This document shows positions 40,412 to 48,646 of a DNA stretch of 64,000 nt, in pieces. Location of the stretch: positions 1 through 64,000 of the IMG/VR virus record IMGVR_UViG_3300033148_004385. One strand, written 5' to 3'. The DNA is from a virus. Every line of letters begins with the position of its first letter. Position 1 is the first letter of the stretch. The notes beneath the pieces are model-generated. The model had not been told where the DNA came from. It saw nothing but the letters and a program-made list of their open reading frames with translations, and ran no database searches. A program made the translations under genes and the position numbers.

Positions 40412-41008
40412 ATGGAAATAGTTAATGTTTTATTTTTAATGGCAAGGAAAAAAGAAAACCCATTTTTAAAAAATGATATTGTATTAAGACAAATAACAGG
40501 ACACAATTATATAACATACGAAGATAATAATAACATGGATGTTAGTATATTAAAATCAAAAGCTTTACATATCAGTTATAAATATCTAAATGAAAAAATT
40601 AAATGGAGGTTATACATATCTGTTGATGCAAGAGATGTTAAAAAAGCTAAAATAACTTTGGTTAAAAAAATGATTGATGAAATACATGAAGACAATGAAA
40701 AATTTAATATTAGTGCTATTTGGAAATCTATTTTAATGCAACAAGGGAATAGATTAACTAGGAATTTTTTATTAGATGTAGACACAACAGATAAAAATAA
40801 AATTCAATTCCTTTGGGATAAAATCAAGGAACATGATATTAATATATTACACTTTAAATCAACACCAAACGGCAAACACATAATAACACAAGGTTTCAAC
40901 CCTAATTTAATTAAAGATTTTGATTTTGTTGAGATTAAAAAGAATGCTTTATTTTTCTTAAATTATGTTGATGTGGATGCTAAAGTAAACATGAAACTAT
41001 TCAGTTAA
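40412..41008 (+). CDS. Unknown protein, possible primase/nucleotidyltransferase-like fold
   Basis: A 198-aa protein. The C-terminal half, FLLDVDTTDKNKIQFLWDKI followed by HFKSTPNGKHIITQGFNP, has the acidic-strand then [ST]-x-NG-x-H pattern seen in archaeo-eukaryotic primase-like and related phage proteins. The N-terminal half (RLYISVDARDVKKAK) lacks a clear second acidic motif. Tentative only. It overlaps the convergent methyltransferase gene by 12 bases. Confidence 0.6.
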   Translation: MEIVNVLFLMARKKENPFLKNDIVLRQITGHNYITYEDNNNMDVSILKSKALHISYKYLNEKIKWRLYISVDARDVKKAKITLVKKMIDEIHEDNEKFNISAIWKSILMQQGNRLTRNFLLDVDTTDKNKIQFLWDKIKEHDINILHFKSTPNGKHIITQGFNPNLIKDFDFVEIKKNALFFLNYVDVDAKVNMKLFS

Positions 41009-42622
41009 CATCAAAATTTCATCATTTTCAGTCATCAGATTAAGTGATGTATTGTTAAAAAGCTTTTTAGCTTGTTTTTCAGATACATCAAATTCACTCA
41101 TAATATCGGTTGGTTTTTTTAACCATCCATTCAGTTTACCAACTTCAATATTCAATATTTTTAAAAATCTTTGGTTTAATTTGAAATGAACATTTTTATT
41201 TTTATGTATTTTATATTCAAATAAAACCTTGCCGTCAACATCATAACAATTATGTTTGCCGTAATCAATTGAATCAATTCCGTTATTCAGAAAACCCAAA
41301 GATTCCGCTACTATAGTTAAATCCATTATAGTGTTATTGTCAATTTTACTTTCATCAATTTTTTCATTCCATAAATCAAGGATTTGATGTCCTAAGTTTT
41401 GTATAATTCTATAATCTAAACTGTATTTAGTTGGGACTGGTTTTGTATATCTCCAATTAGCATCTAACCATTTTTCGTTAGATTTATATGCTTTAACATT
41501 TTCTAGGTTTGTTAAATCTTTGAATACTTGAACCATCTGTTCTTTTCTCATTTTATTAAAGTTTTCAACAACCCATATTATAATAGTATAAATGTTGTTT
41601 GCATTGAAATCTAACTTTTGAAACCAAGTTATTTCTTCCAATATTTCTTTTCTTTTTTTGAATGTTAAACGCCTATTTATTGCCTTTAATGTATTAAACG
41701 TTTTTTTCCAATACTTATTCTTTAATTCTTTTATATCTTTCTTGATAGTTTTAATTACACTTTTTTTATTCATACCTAAGTGTTCCAAAAGTTTCATATC
41801 TATTTTAGCTAAAGAAGTATATGTATTCATTAGTTCACTCATTTCTTCTTTATAATTTTCTAATAATATTTTAATATTATCATCACTATTTCTACTTTCT
41901 AATTTGTTTTCTTTCTCTTTTTCTCCATCATTTAAAAATTCAGGTTCTTCATTTACTTCAAAAGAACCAATATTATCTTCAATCCATTCATTAAAAGTAT
42001 CAGATTCACTATTATTTCGTGTTATTTTAATAACATCAACTTTTGCCCTTGCTGGTCTATCACCACCAGAAAAATTAAATGTTCCTAAAATTTCAACATC
42101 ACCCTTTTCATCAATCATTGTTTTTAAAATATTATCATTTTTCCACCTGATTGGTATCACTAGATATATAATGTATGAATTTATTTCTTGTAAAATCTTT
42201 TTAGTCCATTCCTTATAAACACTGTAAGGTGGGTTTGAAAAAGTAATATCAAACTTATGTTCTATTAAAGTTGTTTCAAAATAATCACGACCTAATAGTT
42301 TAACACCATCTTTAATTAAATTATTGCCATGAATAGTTGATAATTCAATACCAAATTTCTCATCTATTTTTATTTTTCTTCCTACATTTGGAAGTTCAAA
42401 CATCCTTCCATCACCAGCGCCAATATCAAGAAAACTACCAATATTTATTTCGTAATACCTTCTATCAATCGTGATATCGGTTTTATGTAAGTAATTGTCT
42501 ATATATAAAGTACCAATGTCTTCACTTATAACATCAATTATTTCCTGTGTGGTTGGATACCACTCGAAATCTTGACCAGCATTTTTTAGATTATTGATGA
42601 AACTATTTGTTGAATTACTCAT
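40997..42622 (-). CDS. DNA methyltransferase with DUF4942-type C-terminus
   Basis: A 541-aa protein. The N-terminal methyltransferase domain has WYPTTQEII near 21-29 (entry motif), SAM-binding DIGAGDG at 66-72 and catalytic SNPPY at 129-133, a gamma-like order used by N6-adenine methylases. The C-terminal 300 residues, with KNKNVHFKLNQRFLKILN near 475-492, match the DUF4942 family, which accompanies such methylases on mobile elements and phages. An acidic linker (about 210-240) joins them. It is driven by an early promoter with the conserved leader. Likely role is DNA modification against restriction; the target site is unknown. Confidence 0.8.
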   Translation of the reverse strand: MSNSTNSFINNLKNAGQDFEWYPTTQEIIDVISEDIGTLYIDNYLHKTDITIDRRYYEINIGSFLDIGAGDGRMFELPNVGRKIKIDEKFGIELSTIHGNNLIKDGVKLLGRDYFETTLIEHKFDITFSNPPYSVYKEWTKKILQEINSYIIYLVIPIRWKNDNILKTMIDEKGDVEILGTFNFSGGDRPARAKVDVIKITRNNSESDTFNEWIEDNIGSFEVNEEPEFLNDGEKEKENKLESRNSDDNIKILLENYKEEMSELMNTYTSLAKIDMKLLEHLGMNKKSVIKTIKKDIKELKNKYWKKTFNTLKAINRRLTFKKRKEILEEITWFQKLDFNANNIYTIIIWVVENFNKMRKEQMVQVFKDLTNLENVKAYKSNEKWLDANWRYTKPVPTKYSLDYRIIQNLGHQILDLWNEKIDESKIDNNTIMDLTIVAESLGFLNNGIDSIDYGKHNCYDVDGKVLFEYKIHKNKNVHFKLNQRFLKILNIEVGKLNGWLKKPTDIMSEFDVSEKQAKKLFNNTSLNLMTENDEILMLTE

Positions 42623-42644
42623 ATGATTCTCCTACGAAATCAAG

Positions 42645-42693
42645 GCTTAATTGCCATCTGCTTATAATATACGGTTTTTTTTGGATTCGTCAA
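42645..42693 (-). promoter_or_regulatory. Early promoter and conserved leader of the DUF4942 methyltransferase
   Basis: On the minus strand TTGACG (42688-42693) and TATATT (42666-42671) are 16 bases apart. The transcript would begin at CAGATGG-C-AATTAA-G-CC (42645-42660), the conserved leader box. Here the stem is reduced to GGC/GCC, but the box sequence is kept. A tcgtaggagaatc ribosome site follows. Confidence 0.8.
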
Positions 42694-42711
42694 GGATTAT
42701 TTTAGTTTTTT

Positions 42712-43101
42712 TTAGAATTTCAGTGTCTTTCTCATTTTAGTCCAAAATGAACTGAAATTATTCCTGTCTTTTATTTCGCCTCTTTTATTAATGAAATATT
42801 GTGCACTGTCATTTTGGATAACATCATTTAGGTCAGTCAATAAATAAACCATGATGTCATCTTTTGTTTTTTGGGTAATCACTCTTCCGTAATCCCCTTG
42901 TGCGTTAATTGTAGTGAAAATTTTTTCACTCTTTTTTAAAAAACCACTAGTAAAACTTGACCGTATATCGTCAGCCCACTTTATTTGTTTTAAAGTCCCC
43001 ACTAATTCAGGTAATTGCGGGATATTGATTTTACCCCATGTAGCAGTTTTTCCTTTTTTAAGTTCGCTAAGTTCTTTCATAACATTTTCATAATCACTCA
43101 T
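42712..43101 (-). CDS. Unknown protein, probably late
   Basis: A 129-aa protein with a helical N-terminus (MSDYENVMKELSELKKGK) and basic body. A GTAAATA late-like element on the minus strand at 43126-43132 lies about 25 bases upstream, and the ribosome site is aggtggtaaa. No family recognised. Its start lies 53 bases below the end of the small membrane-protein gene. Confidence 0.65.
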   Translation of the reverse strand: MSDYENVMKELSELKKGKTATWGKINIPQLPELVGTLKQIKWADDIRSSFTSGFLKKSEKIFTTINAQGDYGRVITQKTKDDIMVYLLTDLNDVIQNDSAQYFINKRGEIKDRNNFSSFWTKMRKTLKF

Positions 43102-43154
43102 TTTACCACCTATATAAATATAATATATTTACATCACAAAATAATTTTGGAGAT

Positions 43155-43406
43155 TTAATTTAAATTCTTTTTTTGATACATCTTTTTAACGTCTGCCTTT
43201 ATATCAACAAACATTTTTTCAATACTAAATTTTATGAAAAAACCTAACAGTAAAATTATAATAATTGCAATAACATGCATCTTTATTACCATATCAGGTT
43301 GTGTGTTATATAGCTTAATAGAGCTATAAACATCTAATATTAAAAATGGTGATGTAAATAATATATATTCACCAAGTTCTTTAAGTTTTCTCAATACAGT
43401 ATTCAT
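43155..43406 (-). CDS. Small two-span membrane protein (early)
   Basis: An 83-aa protein with membrane segments at about residues 14-33 and 42-62, a short outer loop and a basic cytosolic tail (KKMYQKKNLN). It has a strong early promoter with the conserved leader at 43412-43475. Early two-span phage proteins often alter the host envelope or block superinfection, which is inference here. Confidence 0.72.
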   Translation of the reverse strand: MNTVLRKLKELGEYILFTSPFLILDVYSSIKLYNTQPDMVIKMHVIAIIIILLLGFFIKFSIEKMFVDIKADVKKMYQKKNLN

Positions 43407-43411
43407 ATTAT

Positions 43412-43475
43412 CCTCCCAGATTATGGTTTAATTTCCATCTGCTTATAATATACGGATTTTTTTCGAGTTTGTCAA
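43412..43475 (-). promoter_or_regulatory. Early promoter and conserved 5' leader hairpin
   Basis: TTGACA (43470-43475) and TATATT (43447-43452), spacer 17. The leader hairpin is CAGATGG (43435-43441) paired with CCA and TCTG (43417-43426) with a TAA bulge, then GGGAGG (43412-43417) and ATG. It is almost identical to the leaders at 12878 and 54425. Confidence 0.85.
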
Positions 43476-43543
43476 GTGTTTTATGGTTTTTTTTAAATAT
43501 TTTTAAAATGTTATAATATTTTTTTGGGTTCACTTGGAGGGAT

Positions 43544-44002
43544 ATGGAAAAACATAATATAATATTTTTAGATTTGGATGGTGTTGTTAACAGTCAATTA
43601 TTTTATAAAAAGAGACACGAATTAAATCAAAGAGAACTTGAATTTGATAAAGATGCTTTTGAACTAATAAATGAATTTATAGACGAATATAATTGTAAAG
43701 TTGTAATATCTTCAACTCACCGAGCTGATGGTATTGATAAATTACAAAAAAAATTAAATTCATATGGTTTTAAACATGATATATTTGGTATAACAGGTGG
43801 TTCTAAATGTAGAATTAGGGGATATGAAATTAAAAACTGGATTAGTGAAAACATAGATATAATTAAAAACTATGTGATTTTTGATGATGATTCTGATATG
43901 CTATTATATCAAGCAAAACATTTTTTTCGGTGTGATACATACACAGGAATCACACCTAATATTTTATATCGAGCTGGTAGGTTTTTAGATGGGAAACTAT
44001 AA
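43544..44002 (+). CDS. HAD-superfamily phosphatase (Swiss-army-knife RNA-repair type)
   Basis: A 152-aa HAD hydrolase. Motif I is FLDLDGV with nucleophile Asp10 and Asp12; motif II VVISSTHR near 52-59; and motif IV FDDDSDM near 112-118. It belongs by pattern to the compact HAD domain found in RNA-repair fusions. The reaction is probably removal of a terminal or 3' phosphate. T4 repairs cleaved tRNA with Pnkp; this could be a partner in an equivalent repair path, but no ligase is in the window. Strong ttggagggat ribosome site; a TATAAT at 43512-43517 lies upstream without a clear -35. Confidence 0.8.
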   Translation: MEKHNIIFLDLDGVVNSQLFYKKRHELNQRELEFDKDAFELINEFIDEYNCKVVISSTHRADGIDKLQKKLNSYGFKHDIFGITGGSKCRIRGYEIKNWISENIDIIKNYVIFDDDSDMLLYQAKHFFRCDTYTGITPNILYRAGRFLDGKL

Positions 44003-44031
44003 AATGAAATTCTTAAAAAAGAGGTAAAATA

Positions 44032-44667
44032 ATGAATGAAATTGAATTTGAAGAAATTTTAAAACTTGAACCTAAAGATATTAAGAACCAAAGCGTTTTT
44101 ATATCATTTATTAGAAAACATAAAGATAGTTTTCTAATAAATACCCCAATGAATAATAACGAAACAATATTTAACCAAAAATACAACACATTATTTGTAA
44201 TAGACGCTGATTGGTGGGTAATTATTAAAATCATTAAGAATGAATTAATGATAATGGAATATATCACAAATTTCAATAAAAAATATCAGAATAAAATAAC
44301 CAAAAACAATCAGATTATAAAAATTCCTAAAACTGCTATTGATGGATATAAGGCAGTAAGATTTATTAAAATGTATATTGATAGATTGGTTATAGAATAC
44401 CCAACCAGTCGAATAATATTGAACCAGAACTCAGACTTCCATGAATTGGAATTTACTGTTGTTATTGATTCTGATGAACATTATACTGAAATCAGAGAGT
44501 ATTTAGTTGAAAACCTATATTTCATCACTGATTTCCATCAAAAATACCCATTTAATTCTATTCTGATAACATCACACACCGAAACAATTTATTTTGGTGA
44601 AGAACAAATGCATGAAGAAATTGGAAAAGAATATATAAATAAAGAAAATAAAACAATGGAGGTTTAA
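44032..44667 (+). CDS. Unknown protein
   Basis: A 211-aa protein, unrecognised. It has an acidic N-terminal helix, a middle beta region (TLFVIDADWWVIIKIIKN) and a basic helix IKMYIDRLV. An agaggtaaa ribosome site. It is followed after 2 bases by another unknown gene; the two may act together. Confidence 0.65.
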   Translation: MNEIEFEEILKLEPKDIKNQSVFISFIRKHKDSFLINTPMNNNETIFNQKYNTLFVIDADWWVIIKIIKNELMIMEYITNFNKKYQNKITKNNQIIKIPKTAIDGYKAVRFIKMYIDRLVIEYPTSRIILNQNSDFHELEFTVVIDSDEHYTEIREYLVENLYFITDFHQKYPFNSILITSHTETIYFGEEQMHEEIGKEYINKENKTMEV

Positions 44668-44669
44668 TT

Positions 44670-45032
44670 ATGAAAATGTATAGAATGAAAATACAAACAA
44701 ACACAGAAATAGATGCAAGTATGATTGACGAAAGCGAACCTATAATAATCACTCAATTCAAAAAAGATGGTGATATTAATTATATATATGGAATAGCTTA
44801 TGATAAAAAGAAATTTAAAAAAATAATCAGACCAATATTAGTAAAAAATGAATGCACATTCAAATATGAAAGCATTAAAACAATAGTAAAAGATGTTGGT
44901 GGTTTTAATCAGGGTATTGCTTTAATTATGATATCAACCACTGATAGGGGTTATGGAACTAACAATAATGTCATTATTCCTGATAATTTTAAGTGGGATG
45001 GTTTTTTTGTAACGGATAAAGAAGAGGTATAA
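44670..45032 (+). CDS. Unknown protein
   Basis: A 120-aa protein with alternating strands and short helices and no motif I recognise. It begins two bases after the previous stop, behind a tggaggttta site, so it is translationally linked. The C-terminus ends with a WDGFFVTDKEEV segment. Confidence 0.65.
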   Translation: MKMYRMKIQTNTEIDASMIDESEPIIITQFKKDGDINYIYGIAYDKKKFKKIIRPILVKNECTFKYESIKTIVKDVGGFNQGIALIMISTTDRGYGTNNNVIIPDNFKWDGFFVTDKEEV

Positions 45033-45053
45033 AAAACATGAAATATAAAAACA

Positions 45054-45061
45054 CATAAATA
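45054..45061 (+). promoter_or_regulatory. Late promoter (CATAAATA)
   Basis: CATAAATATATT lies 25 bases before the gene at 45086; the identical 12-mer stands before the gp4-like gene at 15302. Confidence 0.7.
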
Positions 45062-45085
45062 TATTCTTTTAAGTGAGGTAAAAGG

Positions 45086-45424
45086 ATGGGTGAAAAAACA
45101 TTAGGAAACACAGATGCAAATGGAACTAAAAAAAATGTAAAAGATGTAGTATTTTGGGGTGATGGAGATTTAATGGAATTAATATCAAAAGCTTCTTCAA
45201 AAAATGAAAAGTGGATGAAATCAACCAAAGCTATGGAAATAAAGGGATTAGGTGTTTTAGTACAAGCAACAACACAACAAGATAAAAACGTTGCTGAAGC
45301 AATTCATTTTATTAAAGGTGCTGAAATTCTTAGAGTTGTAAAAGATGGTAAAGTAATTAAAAGAGTTATTGTTAAAAGTAAAAAAAGTTTACTGAAAAGG
45401 TTGCTAGAATTATTAGGGTTATAA
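45086..45424 (+). CDS. Unknown small late protein
   Basis: A 112-aa protein with a late promoter and a gaggtaaaagg site. The N-terminus is polar (GEKTLGNTDANGTKK), the middle a helical segment, and the C-terminus has a very basic helix (KRVIVKSKKSLLKRLLELLGL). Possibly a virion or head-associated protein. Its end overlaps the convergent kinase gene by six bases. Confidence 0.65.
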   Translation: MGEKTLGNTDANGTKKNVKDVVFWGDGDLMELISKASSKNEKWMKSTKAMEIKGLGVLVQATTQQDKNVAEAIHFIKGAEILRVVKDGKVIKRVIVKSKKSLLKRLLELLGL

Positions 45425-45991
45425 AATCATCCTAATTAAATGCCATTTAACTTTATTGACACATTTTTCAACATCATCATTCAAAAATGAAACATAAGAA
45501 CCCAATGCTTTAAGCCCCCAATCAAAATCTTTTTTATCGGCTAAAAAACGTCTGCAAACTTCACTATAATTACCCTCTTCACCTTTTAATTTTTCACGTT
45601 TAATAGCACGTTCAATTAAATCATCTTCAGGTACATCTATATATATTGGTATAATTTGTGTATCAATCTCTTTTTCAAAAAAAGTTTTTAAATCCAAGAC
45701 ACCACGAATAGAAGTTATTAATATATAATCGTCTTCTTTATTTTTTAATATTTCGTCATATGGGATTATATAATAGTTATCGTTATAATATAGCTTTGTT
45801 ATGCTTGTAAGACTATCTACATCCTTTTTTGATATAAAACGATAATTCACACCTTCAATTTCACTTGGTCGCTTAGCCCGTGTTGTGTACTCTAACAAAT
45901 GTGTCAATTTAATTCTTTTATCACTAAGAATTTCTTTTAATATACTATCTTTTCCTGATGCTGATTTACCTATTATACAAAATATTTTCAT
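45419..45991 (-). CDS. Guanylate-kinase-like deoxynucleotide kinase
   Basis: A 190-aa P-loop kinase. The Walker A GKSASGKDS is at 8-16, and YTTRAKRPSEIEGVNYRFIS near 35-54 matches the guanylate-kinase GMP-binding signature (TTR-x-[PK]R-x2-E-x-G-x-[DN]Y-x-F). A lid-like Arg/Lys region is near 135-145. It would phosphorylate dGMP/GMP toward triphosphates for phage DNA. It lies three bases after the SLOG-like gene, at the end of the leftward array region. Confidence 0.82.
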   Translation of the reverse strand: MKIFCIIGKSASGKDSILKEILSDKRIKLTHLLEYTTRAKRPSEIEGVNYRFISKKDVDSLTSITKLYYNDNYYIIPYDEILKNKEDDYILITSIRGVLDLKTFFEKEIDTQIIPIYIDVPEDDLIERAIKREKLKGEEGNYSEVCRRFLADKKDFDWGLKALGSYVSFLNDDVEKCVNKVKWHLIRMIL

Positions 45992-45993
45992 CG

Positions 45994-46605
45994 TTACCTA
46001 TTTTTATTAAACTCAATTAATTTATTAAATAAAAAACCACTATAAGAATATGTTTCATTAGCTGAATTTAATTCTTCTTTTTTGATGTTGTCTATATTAA
46101 ACACCAATTCAATTTTATTAAGTTCCTCATATTTATATTTATAAAGTGGTAAAAATATAACTGGAATGTCATTTTTTAAAGCAATATTAAAACTCTCTTG
46201 TGTACCTGGTGTTAAACCATTAATACCATCATTTCTATAATCAATTATTATTAAAACATTTATTTTAGATGTGAATTCTTTTTTAACATCAATTTCCTTA
46301 GCAATAATTAAATTAGAACCCTCATTATAATATTTTTTATTAAGATGGTTGTTATATTCTAATTCAGACATAATAAGTGTTAATGGTTGTACGTTATTTG
46401 TTTTAAATCGTTGTGATTGTTTTATTAACATAGGTGTTAAATATGGGTGTGAATCATGTGTTATTCTTGCACCATATTTAAAGACTAATCCACTAAATAC
46501 CTGTAAAAACTCTAAAATTTCGTAACCTAAGTTATTATTAGAATTTATTTCAGGAATATTATCAGATATCCCAATATTTAAACCACTTAATAACATTTTA
46601 CTCAT
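45994..46605 (-). CDS. SLOG/Rossmann-like nucleotide-derivative-binding protein (tentative)
   Basis: A 203-aa protein. The pattern GLNIGISDNIPEI at 8-20, GARITHDSHPYLTP at 45-58 and GLTPGTQESFNIALKNDIPV at 131-150 is that of SLOG-superfamily (TIR-like, LOG-like) domains, which bind NAD, ADP-ribose or related nucleotides. PGTQ[DE] corresponds to the usual 'PGGxGT' type loop. In bacteria such domains sense signals in anti-phage systems. A phage copy may hydrolyse, sequester or mimic such a signal, but no sequestration fold is proven. Ribosome site aaggagttgat. Confidence 0.55.
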   Translation of the reverse strand: MSKMLLSGLNIGISDNIPEINSNNNLGYEILEFLQVFSGLVFKYGARITHDSHPYLTPMLIKQSQRFKTNNVQPLTLIMSELEYNNHLNKKYYNEGSNLIIAKEIDVKKEFTSKINVLIIIDYRNDGINGLTPGTQESFNIALKNDIPVIFLPLYKYKYEELNKIELVFNIDNIKKEELNSANETYSYSGFLFNKLIEFNKNR

Positions 46606-46621
46606 ATCAACTCCTTATTTA

Positions 46622-47956
46622 TTATTCATTCCCTTCGGATTCTTTAGTAACCACCGGAAATGGTGGGAATATTAAACAACCGTCTGTTTCATTGTCATAA
46701 TCTATTTCATAAATTAGTGAACCCTCTTCATCCCAATGAAAACCCATTCCATGTAACAGGCCATTTTTATAATTTAATTCCGTTTTTTTATTACCATTTT
46801 CATGCCATTCAATGTGTTTACCGTGTCTTTTACCATCTTTATAACTCACTTCACTTCTCTTATTGCCATCTTCATACCAAGTGGTTAACACACCATGTTC
46901 TTTACCATCATTATAATTTATTTGTGAAGACTTCTTACCATTTTCATGATACTTTAATTGTCTACCATCTAATTTCCCATCCTTAAATTCATATTCAGAC
47001 ATTTTAGTGCCATCAGCAATATCATCTTCAATGCTATAATAATAGTGAATAGATTTACCATTTAACACATCATTCATATAATTTTCTTCTGTTTCTTTAC
47101 TTCCATCTTTATACCAAAGAAGTCTTTTACCATATTTTTTTCCAACAATATATTCAACGAAACTTCTTTTGTTGCCAGTGTTCCACCATGTACGAACAAC
47201 ACCATGTAATATATCATTTTCATAATTCTTTTCTGATATTAAAAGACCTTTTTCATATATTCTAGCTATTGTTTTAATATAATGCCATGTAGTAGATTCA
47301 CCATCTTGTTTTCCTTCCTTCCATGTAGTTTCAAATACCTTTTTACCTTCTTCATTCCAAATTACTTCATCACCATCTTTAACACCATTTACAATATAAT
47401 ATGTCTTTTTTTTAGTTCCATCACTCCAAAAATAATCAACCTGTCCATTAACTTCAATGTTATTTTCAAATTTCCTACAAAACCCTAATAAACCATTTTT
47501 ATACCAGAATTTGAATTCACCATCTACTAAACCTTTCTTGTAGTCTATTTCAGTATGTTTTGAACCATCTGAATAATATAAAATTTCTTTACCATGGAAA
47601 AAACCATCTTTGTAATCAATATCCATTTGTTTTACACCATGTTCATTAAATACTAGTTTTTTACCATCTAAAATATCATTTTTGTATGTAGCACGTTCAG
47701 ATACTCCACCACCCTGATGGTATTTAATTCTTTCACCTTCCAGTAACCCATTTTTAAACCTTGTGGTCATTTTTTTATTTCCATCTTCATACCATTCTTT
47801 ACAAACACCATGTGGTGAACCATCTTTAATAACATCTTTAAAAAAAACACCACTCTCATCATCACTTTCAATTATACCAGTGAATGGATTTTGTCTTACT
47901 TCATATATCAGACCATCTTTTTTTGTAACAACATCCTTAAAACCAACTCTTTTCAT
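46622..47956 (-). CDS. MORN_2/YwqK repeat protein, 444 aa (largest of the array)
   Basis: This is the largest intact member. It starts with an N-cap (DGLIYEVRQNPFTGII, residues 14-29) followed by about 15 repeats of 23-24 residues with core G-x4-W[YH]-x2-GNK-x3-x2-YK[DN]G. The repeat register is broken twice by insertions (near 230 and 330). Repeats of this kind form beta-solenoid surfaces. B. subtilis YwqK is annotated as the antitoxin of the YwqJ deaminase toxin, which gives the family its usual label; no YwqJ-like toxin is recognisable here. The array starts here. The aaggggtaaa site is part of a 37-base repeat shared with the next gene. Confidence 0.92.
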   Translation of the reverse strand: MKRVGFKDVVTKKDGLIYEVRQNPFTGIIESDDESGVFFKDVIKDGSPHGVCKEWYEDGNKKMTTRFKNGLLEGERIKYHQGGGVSERATYKNDILDGKKLVFNEHGVKQMDIDYKDGFFHGKEILYYSDGSKHTEIDYKKGLVDGEFKFWYKNGLLGFCRKFENNIEVNGQVDYFWSDGTKKKTYYIVNGVKDGDEVIWNEEGKKVFETTWKEGKQDGESTTWHYIKTIARIYEKGLLISEKNYENDILHGVVRTWWNTGNKRSFVEYIVGKKYGKRLLWYKDGSKETEENYMNDVLNGKSIHYYYSIEDDIADGTKMSEYEFKDGKLDGRQLKYHENGKKSSQINYNDGKEHGVLTTWYEDGNKRSEVSYKDGKRHGKHIEWHENGNKKTELNYKNGLLHGMGFHWDEEGSLIYEIDYDNETDGCLIFPPFPVVTKESEGNE

Positions 47957-47992
47957 TTTACCCCTTAAATAAAATTATTATATATGTTATTC
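47956..47992 (-). repeat. 37-base identical intergenic unit (copy 1)
   Basis: This stretch contains the ribosome site of the 444-aa gene and the stop of the next gene. It is identical, base for base, to 48610-48646. It therefore marks a recent duplication boundary between adjacent array genes. Confidence 0.9.
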
Positions 47993-48607
47993 GCCCTTAG
48001 TACCATCTTTGACTTCCGTGTAATAAACCATCTTAACACCATCTTTGTAAATCATTTCACTTTCTTTATTGCCATCTTCACCCCAAATAATATATTTTCC
48101 ATTGAGTTCACCATTTTGATATGTTTCCAAAAAATGTTTACTATCATTTTCGTACCAATGGCTCTGAATTCCATCCTTTTTTCCATCAATATAATTTTCT
48201 TCACACATTTTATCACCATTTTCCCAACATAAAATATGTTTACCATGTTTTTTTCCATTTACATAGTTTTCTTCCATATTCAAAACACCTTTTTTATTCC
48301 ACTCTAAACTACACCCATGTTCTTTTCCATCTTTATAATTATATTCAAGTCTTTTAGTTCCATCTTCATCCCATATATATTTTTTACCATTCAATTCACC
48401 ATTTTCGTAATTACATTCAGATAGTATAACACCATCTTCATACCTAGTAATTTCTTTGCCATGCCTCTTTCCATCCACATAAATTGTTTCACGTGTTCGT
48501 CCATTTTGAGCCGTATAAATACCCTTCCCAGTAAACACAAGTGGTGTCAACTCATATACCACACCATTTTCAACCACAAGATTCTTATCATCTACTACTA
48601 TTTCCAT
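47987..48607 (-). CDS. MORN_2/YwqK repeat protein, 206 aa
   Basis: N-cap NGVVYELTPLVFTGKG near residues 14-29, then about seven repeats. The C-terminus ends in a basic-acidic tail (YTEVKDGTKGE). It is bounded on both sides by the same 37-base intergenic sequence, so it is the clearest member of a tandem duplication. Confidence 0.88.
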   Translation of the reverse strand: MEIVVDDKNLVVENGVVYELTPLVFTGKGIYTAQNGRTRETIYVDGKRHGKEITRYEDGVILSECNYENGELNGKKYIWDEDGTKRLEYNYKDGKEHGCSLEWNKKGVLNMEENYVNGKKHGKHILCWENGDKMCEENYIDGKKDGIQSHWYENDSKHFLETYQNGELNGKYIIWGEDGNKESEMIYKDGVKMVYYTEVKDGTKGE

Positions 48608-48609
48608 TT

Positions 48610-48646
48610 TTTTACCCCTTAAATAAAATTATTATATATGTTATTC
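48610..48646 (-). repeat. 37-base identical intergenic unit (copy 2)
   Basis: Identical to 47956-47992. It joins the 206-aa gene's ribosome site with the end of the 225-aa gene. Confidence 0.9.

Noticed and set aside
43512-43517. Early promoter for the HAD phosphatase gene (TATAAT present).
   Set aside because: There is no acceptable -35 within 15-19 bases, so it could be an extended or phage-specific promoter but is not supported as a sigma70 site.
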